DNA of 64,000 nt from Proteus columbae (GTDB taxonomy: Bacteria > Pseudomonadota > Gammaproteobacteria > Enterobacterales > Enterobacteriaceae), in the NCBI RefSeq assembly GCF_002777965.1, contig NZ_NGVR01000020.1, positions 1 through 64,000 on the forward strand. The letters are read 5' to 3'. Both the position numbers and the translations under genes were made by a program. The first letter of the stretch is position 1. The number at the start of each line of letters is the position of its first letter. Shown piece by piece: positions 57,513 through 64,000 of this stretch. Under the pieces are notes generated by a model. That model had not been told where the DNA came from and made no database searches. It saw only the letters and a list, made by a program, of their open reading frames with translations.

Positions 57513-58823
57513 TTAAATTTTTCCTGCCATCAGAGCTTCAATTTCATCCGGATCTTTAACGACAGATGCCGTTAAGTTCTCATTGCCTGTTTCTGTGATA
57601 ACAATGTCATCTTCAATGCGAATACCAATACCACGATACTCTTGTGGCACATCTGCATCTGGCGCAATGTAAAGTCCCGGTTCAATGGTCAGTACCATGC
57701 CAGGCTCTAAAATACGGTCACGCTCCGTGCCATAATGTCCAACATCATGAACATCAAGGCCTAGCCAATGGCTTAAGCTATGCATAAAGAAACGCTGATA
57801 GGCTTTTGTCTCAATAAGATGCTCGATTTCGCCGTGCATAATGCCCAGTTTAACCAGTCCTTCGACCATGATATACACGACATGCTCAGTGACTTCTTTG
57901 ATACTTGTACCAGGTTTGTACAATTCCAAAGAAACATTGATGGATTTTAAGACGATGTCATAAATTTCACGTTGTTGACGGCTAAATTTACCATTAACAG
58001 GGAAAGTACGGGTGATATCACCAGCATAACCTTCATATTCACAGCCTGCATCAATAAGAACTAAATCCCCATCGCGCATTTTGGTTTCATTTTCGGTGTA
58101 GTGCAAAATACAACCATTTTCACCACTGCCAACAATACTGTTATAAGAAGGGAAACGCGCACCATGAGAGACAAACTCATGTTCAATCTCACCTTGAAGT
58201 TGATATTCATACATACCCGGCTGACATTTTTGCATCGCACGCGTATGTGCTAATGCAGTAATTTTTCCGGCTTTACGCAGTAATTCAAGTTCAAAATCAG
58301 ATTTAAATAGGCGTTGTTCATGAACAATTGGACGCCAATCAATGATAGTTTGTGGTGCTTTTAAGTTACGACGAGAACCTTTTCTTAAGGTTTCTAATGC
58401 ACCAAAGACTATCTCATCAGCAAACGCATATTCACCTTGGGCATGATAAACAACATCTAACCCGTTTAATAATTGGTAAAGTTGCTCACCAACATCGTCA
58501 TAAGGTAGTGCCTTATCAACACCTAATTTTTCGGGTGCTGCTTCTTGTCCAAGGCGACGACCAAACCAAATTTCAGCAGTTAAATCTCTAACGCGATTAA
58601 AAAGCACACTATGATTATGTGTTTCATCACTTTTAATCAGCACAAGAATAGCTTCAGGCTCGCTGAAACCAGTTAGATAAAGGAAATCACTATGTTGGCG
58701 ATAAGGATACTCACTATCGGCATTACGTTGCGCTGGTGGTGCGGCAAAAAAGATAGCTGCACTCGCAGGCTTCATTTGAGCTAATAATGCCTGACGACGG
58801 GATAAAAATTCTTGCTTATTCAT
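57513..58823 (-). CDS. pepP: Xaa-Pro aminopeptidase P
   Basis: This is a dimanganese aminopeptidase removing N-terminal residues before proline. The 436-residue pita-bread enzyme carries metal ligands in IDAGCEYEGYAGDITRTFP, HSLSHWLGLDVHD, TIEPGLY and IRIEDDI. The ATG at 58823 is chosen for AGGAG at five-base spacing; a GTG two codons earlier overlaps it. It lies between ygfB and ubiH. Confidence 0.95.
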   Translation of the reverse strand: MNKQEFLSRRQALLAQMKPASAAIFFAAPPAQRNADSEYPYRQHSDFLYLTGFSEPEAILVLIKSDETHNHSVLFNRVRDLTAEIWFGRRLGQEAAPEKLGVDKALPYDDVGEQLYQLLNGLDVVYHAQGEYAFADEIVFGALETLRKGSRRNLKAPQTIIDWRPIVHEQRLFKSDFELELLRKAGKITALAHTRAMQKCQPGMYEYQLQGEIEHEFVSHGARFPSYNSIVGSGENGCILHYTENETKMRDGDLVLIDAGCEYEGYAGDITRTFPVNGKFSRQQREIYDIVLKSINVSLELYKPGTSIKEVTEHVVYIMVEGLVKLGIMHGEIEHLIETKAYQRFFMHSLSHWLGLDVHDVGHYGTERDRILEPGMVLTIEPGLYIAPDADVPQEYRGIGIRIEDDIVITETGNENLTASVVKDPDEIEALMAGKI

Positions 58824-58874
58824 ACCCACTCCTGTCTTTCATTTATCTTTATGGTTATCTAATTAATGATGAAA

Positions 58875-59453
58875 TTAATGTAGTACACGTTGCTCATTTT
58901 TTTCGTCATTTCCTTTGTCTTTTGGTGCGACAAAAGTGATATAACAAAGTTGAACGGATACTTTTACATATTCACTGACTTCTTCAAGTGCATCTTCAAG
59001 TTCTTCTTGGTTTTCGTCTTCTTCGTAACCTAGCGCACCAATATTACGCAAATCAGTAATCACTTCCGTCAATTCTTTATGATCAGACAACTTAGGTTGA
59101 GCAACACCCAGACCTAAAAGAAAATGATTTACCCAACCTGCAAGAGCATCTGCTCTTGGAAAAACAGATTCAGATTCGTCAGGTACTAGCATAGAGAAGT
59201 TGAACACACTGTCATCGAGCTGTTCATAGGTGATGTGATAAAGCTCTTCAAGTGGCTCTGATAACGTTTTAGGAAAAGCTAAACCTTCATTGGTCAGATC
59301 ATGTAATAAGGTTTTCCAACTGTTATCGCGCACTGCACCGCAAATAAATCCTGTAATCAAACCATGCATTTCAGCCGCGGTTAAAGGTACTGTATGTTGC
59401 TGTAATAATGCATCAATAGTTTGATAATTCGGTAATGTGTTCTGTTTTGACAT
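58875..59453 (-). CDS. ygfB: YgfB/YecA family protein (UPF0149)
   Basis: This is a 192-residue acidic helical protein: AAEMHGLITGFICGAV near residue 22, FLLGLGVAQPKLSDH near residue 112 and an acidic stretch EEDENQEELEDALEEV. It is the first gene of the pepP-ubiH-ubiI unit and divergent from zapA, as in E. coli. Molecular function is unclear; a Pseudomonas homologue affects ampDh3 expression. Confidence 0.93.
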   Translation of the reverse strand: MSKQNTLPNYQTIDALLQQHTVPLTAAEMHGLITGFICGAVRDNSWKTLLHDLTNEGLAFPKTLSEPLEELYHITYEQLDDSVFNFSMLVPDESESVFPRADALAGWVNHFLLGLGVAQPKLSDHKELTEVITDLRNIGALGYEEDENQEELEDALEEVSEYVKVSVQLCYITFVAPKDKGNDEKNEQRVLH

Positions 59454-59629
59454 AAGAATAAACGTCGCATTTAGGGGAATAGTTCAAGATATGCTACCAT
59501 CAATAGAAGTCGCTGTACCAGTTAAGCCATGTTAATCATTGGAATTTTTGCAGTAATAGCGTTTAATACAGCGTTATAACCGTATACACTACTAAACACG
59601 TAGCACAGATTTTATGTCAGGAAGGAATC

Positions 59630-59959
59630 ATGTCCGCACAACCCGTTGATCTTCAAATTTTTGGGCGCTCATTACGTGTCAATTGCCCACCAGAACAAAG
59701 AGATGCTTTACTGGCTTCTGCTGCTGAACTGGAACAACGATTACAAGATCTCAAAGAACGCAGTGGTGTTTCCAATACAGAGCACTTAATTTTTATCGTG
59801 GCATTAAATATGAGTCATGAGTTGGCAGAAGAAAAGTTAAAAACCAGAGACTATGCCTACAACATGGAAGAGAAGATAAAAATGCTACAACAATCCATTG
59901 AACAAGCTTTACACGATCAAGGCAAGCACCATGATCGCACTTTTTCAACAGCGAAGTAG
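59630..59959 (+). CDS. zapA: Cell division protein ZapA
   Basis: This is a cytoplasmic protein that crosslinks FtsZ filaments in the Z-ring. The 109-residue protein (E. coli 109) has [20 protein letters not shown] at the N-terminus and a C-terminal coiled coil ([20 protein letters not shown]). AGGAAGGA precedes the ATG. It is upstream of ssrS, as in E. coli. Confidence 0.96.
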   Translation: MSAQPVDLQIFGRSLRVNCPPEQRDALLASAAELEQRLQDLKERSGVSNTEHLIFIVALNMSHELAEEKLKTRDYAYNMEEKIKMLQQSIEQALHDQGKHHDRTFSTAK

Positions 59960-60068
59960 ATTTGTTCAGAAAGCATGCGTACACCACGAAATTCACAGAT
60001 AATAGGTTGCTTTCTACAATTAAAATAATACAATAGTTCATAGATAAGGTGCTTAGCGCACCCACCAA

Positions 60069-60252
60069 ATTTCTCTGAGATGTTTGCCAGCGGGCCAGTC
60101 CCCTGAGCCGATATTCGAAACACATAGAACGTGGTGATCTGTTGCTTGTGAGCATACCCGATTCGTTCAGGCAGCCTAATGGCAGCAACACTATGTTCAC
60201 CTTGGACCATGGGTTCAAGGGTTACAGCTTGCGGCGGCATCTTGGAGACCCC
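60069..60252 (+). ncRNA. ssrS: 6S RNA
   Basis: About 184 bases. It begins ATTTCTCTGAGATG, contains CGGGCCAGTCCCCTGAGCCG and ends TTCAAGGGTTACAGCTTGCG followed by GCGGCATCTTGGAGA, matching E. coli ssrS at both conserved closing arms with a variable centre. 6S RNA mimics an open promoter and holds sigma70 RNA polymerase in stationary phase. It sits between zapA and ygfA as in other Enterobacterales. Confidence 0.96.
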
Positions 60253-60256
60253 TACT

Positions 60257-60309
60257 AAAGTTCTAAACGCTAAGTATTTTATAACTACTTAATGTTTAGA
60301 ACTTTTTTT
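60257..60309 (+). terminator. Terminator after 6S RNA
   Basis: AAAGTTCTAAAC pairs with GTTTAGAACTTT (12 bp), with further pairing AAGTA/TACTT inside, then seven T. It lies between ssrS and ygfA, so ygfA would need read-through or its own promoter. Confidence 0.92.
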
Positions 60310-60422
60310 ATGCCTCTATTCTCATATCTTCAACTTCTTCGCTTTCTTACCTCTAAAGTGTGATAAATTGATTAAAATGATGGTTTTTACTTAATGCTAA
60401 CCACTTATTGATGGATTGATGA

Positions 60423-61016
60423 ATGACGCATACTTCACTTTTTCAGCAAAGAGATGAAATCCGCAAAGCTATTCGCCAAAAACGACGTTTACTTACATTA
60501 GACGAGCAACAACAGGCTGCTGATAAATTGTGCGAGCAAGTTCTTACTCATCCAAAAATCAAACAAGCACCGACTATTGCACTGTTTCTTTCTTTTGATG
60601 GTGAAATTGATACGTCCCCTTTGATTTCCCAGCTATGGAGATTAAATAAACAAGTTTGCTTACCTGTATTACATCCATTTCATCGCCATCACCTCCTTTT
60701 TTTACGCTACACGCCTTCTACTGTGTTAGTAAAAAATCGCTTTAATATTTCTGAGCCTCCTTTAAATGTGAACATGGTTATTCCCATCTCAAATATTGAT
60801 ATCATTTTTACACCTTTAGTGGCTTTTGATGAACAAGGTCAACGATTAGGTATGGGGGGCGGTTTTTACGATAGAACACTAGAAAACTGGCAACAAAAGT
60901 CATTTTACCCAATGGGGCTTGCTCATACTTGCCAACAAGTTGAATATCTCCCTACCGCTAATTGGGATGTTCCATTACCTGAAATTATTACGCCAGAAAA
61001 GATCTGGCATTTTTAG
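60423..61016 (+). CDS. ygfA: 5-formyltetrahydrofolate cyclo-ligase
   Basis: This converts 5-formyl-THF to methenyl-THF with ATP, clearing a folate by-product of glycine metabolism. The 197-residue protein shows RKAIRQKRRLLT, FLSFDGEIDTSPL and the signature GQRLGMGGGFYDRTLENWQQ near residue 140. It lies downstream of ssrS, as in E. coli, where it has been linked to persister formation. Confidence 0.94.
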   Translation: MTHTSLFQQRDEIRKAIRQKRRLLTLDEQQQAADKLCEQVLTHPKIKQAPTIALFLSFDGEIDTSPLISQLWRLNKQVCLPVLHPFHRHHLLFLRYTPSTVLVKNRFNISEPPLNVNMVIPISNIDIIFTPLVAFDEQGQRLGMGGGFYDRTLENWQQKSFYPMGLAHTCQQVEYLPTANWDVPLPEIITPEKIWHF

Positions 61017-61037
61017 TTTTATATTAGTACTAGATTA

Positions 61038-61056
61038 AGATTAATGATTATCATCT
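61038..61056 (+). promoter_or_regulatory. Candidate Fur box upstream of the type I exporter
   Basis: AATGATTATCAT at 61043-61054 matches the Fur core AATGATAATCAT at 11 of 12 positions, although the outer bases match poorly. It lies about 85 bases before the exporter ATG. Confidence 0.45.
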
Positions 61057-61137
61057 GTGTTTTTTTATATTTTTGATAAAAAAAATAATATTGAATACCT
61101 TTTTATATTTTCAGCTATACAAAGGTATTTTATTGAA

Positions 61138-63195
61138 ATGGATCATAAAACAAAAAGCCGCCTAATAAAAAGCATTATTATTATTATCAATTTAACAAAA
61201 AAAAGAGAAATAGAAATAAAAAAAGGCTCTACTATAAACTCATTAGAAACTGAATATCAGTTTAAACTAAAAAAAACAAAAAAATCATTTATTTTAAAAA
61301 AAACAGAAAATCATATTATTTTTTCAGATAATAAAAATAATATGTTTATATTATTAAAAAAAAATAAAAACACATATCTTATTTATGATCTACAAGCAGA
61401 TAAAACAGAAAACCTAAGTCAAAACCAATTCAATTCATTAAACATTTCACAATGCTATTATCTTTGTTTTAAAGAAAATCCATTTTTTAGTCTCTCATGG
61501 TTTTTTACAACAATAAAGAAATACAAAATTATCTTTATAAGCATCCTATTTCACTCACTCATCCTTCAACTATTAATGCTTACATCTCCTTTTATAATAC
61601 AAATTATTATGGATAAAGTGGTTATCCATCAGGCTTTATCAACATTAGATGTTTTAATTATTGGATTAATTTTTATTGCTATTCTAGAAGGGACACTAAA
61701 AGGGGTTCGAGAATATATTTATCAACACACAGCGAATAAAATTGATATAAGGTTAAGTCTAAAACTCGCTCAACATTTATTTAAACTTCCTATCGGTTAT
61801 TTTAAATCACGTCAAACCGGTGCCATTGTTGCTCGAATAAAAGAGCTAGATATTATTAGAGAATTTATAACAAAAACACTCTTACTGTTATTTATTGATT
61901 CTTCCTTTATTTTTTTATTTATATTTTCAATGTCAATATTATCACTAAAACTGACATTAATATTTATTTCAACAATTCCTCTTTATTTTATTTTAGCTAA
62001 ATTACTTGCGCCAAAAATAGAATTTGCAGTTCAACATCTTTATCAAAAAATCGCGGTCAATACAGCATTTCTGACTGAAAGCTTAGGTGGCATTGAGACA
62101 ATTAAAAGTCTTTCTCTTGAGCCAAGATTTACACAACAATGGTATACACAAATTCATAAACTAACAGGTGAAAACGAAAAGCTTCAAAATATTGATAATT
62201 TATCTCGCTTTATTGTGTCATTTATAAATAAAACAACAGTTGCACTACTCCTATGGGTAGGGGCTTGTGAAGTTATTTCGTTTTCAATGACAATAGGTCA
62301 GCTTATTGCTTTTATGATGCTACTTGGCTATTGCTTACAACCTTTAGCGACAGCTATTGATGTTTGGGGAAAATATATAAAAACAAAAATAGCAATCTAT
62401 AACTTACAAGATATACTTAACCTTCCTAAAGAACAAAATAATTCAATATTAGAAACAAACATTAATGGTGAAATTACTTTTAATAATGTTAGTTTTTATT
62501 ACCAAAATCATACACCTGCTATTTTAAATAATATTTCATTACATATAAATAAGCATGAAGTTATTGGTATTGTTGGAACATCAGGATCAGGAAAAAGTAC
62601 TTTAGCACGCATGATCTCAGGTCTTTATATTCCACAATCAGGTCATGTCGCACTTGATAACATTCCTCTTTCGCAACTTAACTTAAATAAAGTACGACAG
62701 CAAATAGGTATTATTCTACAACAAAATTTTTTATTTAATCTAAGTGTGTTTGATAATATCCGACTCACTCGACAAAATGCCTCTTTAGAAGACGTTATTT
62801 ACGTCGCAAAACTAACGGGCGCTCATGAATTTATTTTAAAACTGCCATTAGGTTATGACACTATTATTGCAGAGGGAGGACAATCCTTATCAGGAGGACA
62901 ACGCCAACGCATTGCGATTGCAAGAGCCTTATTATCTTCACCTAAAATTTTAATCTTTGATGAAGCCACCAGCGCATTAGATGATGAATCTCAGTCCATA
63001 ATCCAAGAGCACCTTCCTCTTATTGCAAAAGAGAGAACCGTTATCATTATTGCTCATCGTCTTTCAACGGTGAGAACTTGTAATCGTATTATTGTGTTGG
63101 ATAAAGGCAACCTTATTGAAGAAGGATCCCATAAAGAATTAATTGCAAAAAACAGCCATTACAAGAGACTTTGGCAACGCCAACAAGGATGTTGA
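61138..63195 (+). CDS. Type I secretion ABC transporter (HlyB/LapB-like) with a truncated C39-like domain
   Basis: This is an inner-membrane ABC exporter of 685 residues. The N-terminal 120 residues resemble only the later part of a C39 peptidase-like domain (HIIFSDNKNNMFILL, YLIYDLQADKTENLSQNQF); no catalytic Cys is present. Then come six helices (about 130-425) and an ATPase domain with Walker A GTSGSGKST, signature LSGGQRQRIAIARAL, Walker B ILIFDEATSALD and H-loop IIAHRLST. The first 400 bases are exceptionally A-rich, unlike ygfA. I use the ATG at 61138; a GTG at 61057 is also open. The HlyD gene follows after two bases. Confidence 0.85.
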   Translation: MDHKTKSRLIKSIIIIINLTKKREIEIKKGSTINSLETEYQFKLKKTKKSFILKKTENHIIFSDNKNNMFILLKKNKNTYLIYDLQADKTENLSQNQFNSLNISQCYYLCFKENPFFSLSWFFTTIKKYKIIFISILFHSLILQLLMLTSPFIIQIIMDKVVIHQALSTLDVLIIGLIFIAILEGTLKGVREYIYQHTANKIDIRLSLKLAQHLFKLPIGYFKSRQTGAIVARIKELDIIREFITKTLLLLFIDSSFIFLFIFSMSILSLKLTLIFISTIPLYFILAKLLAPKIEFAVQHLYQKIAVNTAFLTESLGGIETIKSLSLEPRFTQQWYTQIHKLTGENEKLQNIDNLSRFIVSFINKTTVALLLWVGACEVISFSMTIGQLIAFMMLLGYCLQPLATAIDVWGKYIKTKIAIYNLQDILNLPKEQNNSILETNINGEITFNNVSFYYQNHTPAILNNISLHINKHEVIGIVGTSGSGKSTLARMISGLYIPQSGHVALDNIPLSQLNLNKVRQQIGIILQQNFLFNLSVFDNIRLTRQNASLEDVIYVAKLTGAHEFILKLPLGYDTIIAEGGQSLSGGQRQRIAIARALLSSPKILIFDEATSALDDESQSIIQEHLPLIAKERTVIIIAHRLSTVRTCNRIIVLDKGNLIEEGSHKELIAKNSHYKRLWQRQQGC

Positions 63196-63197
63196 GT

Positions 63198-64000
63198 ATG
63201 AACCTAAATATAAAATCTGCACTCTCTAACGTATTTCAACGTAAGAAAAAGAATATCAATTATGATTTCTACCCTAATCACATTGCACTTATTGAAAAAC
63301 CTTTAACACCTTATAGTCGTTATATTGCGTCAATTATTTCATTCAGCGTTATCGCTTTTATTATGTGGGCTTATTTAGGCAAATTAAATGTACAATCACC
63401 TGCAACAGGTAAACTTATTGTTTCAGGGCATTCTCAAGTTATTCAAATTTATGAGCATAGTCGCCTTGCTGTCCTTCATGTAAAAGAGGGACAAAAAGTA
63501 AATCAAGGTGATGCATTGTTAACACTCGATATATTAGGTGTTGATGAAGAAGTTAAAGGAATACAGAAAAAAATAGATAGTCTGCTGTCATTTAAACTCC
63601 GTTACCAAGCATTAAGTCAAGGAACATCACCACAAAAACTTTATCATTTTAATAAGTTAGATGAAAAAATAAAAAAAACCATTTTTATCAGTTACCAAAA
63701 AGAGAAAGATGAATTTGAAAGTAATATAAATTTAATCGATGCTGAAATTGAAGTTAATAATAAAAATCAAACTATGATCTATAATGAATTACTGTCATTA
63801 AATGCATTAAAAGAAAATATTAAAAAACGTTTTATTCTTAAGGAAAAGCTTTTTATTAAAAAAATAATTAGTCAAATGGAATATCTAGAAAATGAAAAAG
63901 AGTTATTAGAAATAAACCGAGTCATTACAATTAAGAATGCTGAGTATCAGCTCATTAAAAGTCAAGAGAAACAATTAAATGAAAATTTGGATAAATTAGA
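63198..64000 (+). CDS. HlyD-family membrane fusion protein, partial (runs off the window)
   Basis: This periplasmic adaptor links the ABC exporter to TolC. Starting MNLNIKSALSNVFQRKK, it has a membrane helix (about residues 47-66, IISFSVIAFIMWAYLGKL), the biotinyl-lipoyl-like segment SPATGKLIVSGHSQVIQIYE, then VLHVKEGQKVNQGDALLTLD. A long coiled coil continues to the right edge without a stop, so the 3' end is missing. It starts two bases after the ABC gene stop codon. The cargo protein is not in view. Confidence 0.9.
   Translation, partial: MNLNIKSALSNVFQRKKKNINYDFYPNHIALIEKPLTPYSRYIASIISFSVIAFIMWAYLGKLNVQSPATGKLIVSGHSQVIQIYEHSRLAVLHVKEGQKVNQGDALLTLDILGVDEEVKGIQKKIDSLLSFKLRYQALSQGTSPQKLYHFNKLDEKIKKTIFISYQKEKDEFESNINLIDAEIEVNNKNQTMIYNELLSLNALKENIKKRFILKEKLFIKKIISQMEYLENEKELLEINRVITIKNAEYQLIKSQEKQLNENLDKL

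Noticed and set aside
59793..60240. Minus-strand open frames across zapA and 6S RNA
   Set aside because: They overlap zapA and the conserved 6S RNA; protein coding there is not credible.
61138..63195. The classical HlyB of the hlyCABD hemolysin operon
   Set aside because: The N-terminal domain is shorter and diverges strongly from HlyB, and no hlyC or hlyA lies upstream.

Overview
The window looks like chromosome of a Proteus species, most likely P. mirabilis or a close relative. The base composition is AT-rich, the housekeeping genes are enterobacterial, and the gene order lysS-prfB-recJ-dsbC-xerD-fldB-ygfX-sdhE-ygfZ followed by gcvPHT-ubiI-ubiH-pepP-ygfB-zapA-ssrS-ygfA matches Escherichia coli. 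A ccmA-type bactofilin, a gene first described in P. mirabilis swarming, lies at 27602-28291. The genus call is inference from content; no search was run.

Layout. 1-5.3 kb: L-lactate permease plus the LutABC (LldEFG) lactate oxidation complex. 5.3-10 kb: small genes (LprI-like, DUF486, YkgJ, DUF1287, a YcaD-like MFS carrier) and a tiny two-cistron unit with a strong ribosome binding site and a perfect 16-bp terminator at 7.5-7.7 kb. 10.1-13.25 kb: an IreA-like TonB-dependent receptor and an IroE-like esterase, with two Fur-box-like sites upstream. 13.4-21.3 kb: a galactose regulon made of galETKM, GalR and a vSGLT-like sodium/galactose symporter. It carries paired GalR-type operators upstream of both galE and the symporter, a layout that suggests looping repression. 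21.4-21.7 kb: a 47-bp tandem hairpin array abutting a 107-bp palindromic element, then ghrB. 22.8-28.3 kb: CDF transporter, UspF, ecotin, YdcH, YecH, DinI (LexA box), YgbA (NsrR-like operator), a GNAT enzyme and CcmA.

28.3-39.6 kb is the accessory-looking part. It is sparse and AT-rich, with an orphan ExsA-type AraC regulator next to a gene I do not recognise, a 900-residue periplasmic coiled-coil protein ending in a degenerate FKBP domain paired with a lipoprotein, an FMN reductase, two tandem IraP-like small proteins, a chemoreceptor and a GNAT enzyme. It ends close to a tRNA-Gly(CCC) gene.

39.8-61.0 kb is conserved core: tRNA-Gly, lysS, prfB with its programmed +1 frameshift, recJ/dsbC/xerD, fldB, ygfX, sdhE, ygfZ, an HD hydrolase, the glycine cleavage operon, ubiquinone hydroxylases, pepP, ygfB, zapA, 6S RNA and ygfA. 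At 61.1 kb to the right edge, a very AT-rich type I secretion ABC exporter is followed by its membrane-fusion partner, which runs off the window. The cargo is not in view.

The best candidates for something undescribed are the tiny ORF pair at 7526-7656, the ExsA-like regulator with its unknown partner, the coiled-coil/FKBP-lipoprotein pair, and the incomplete type I system at the right edge.
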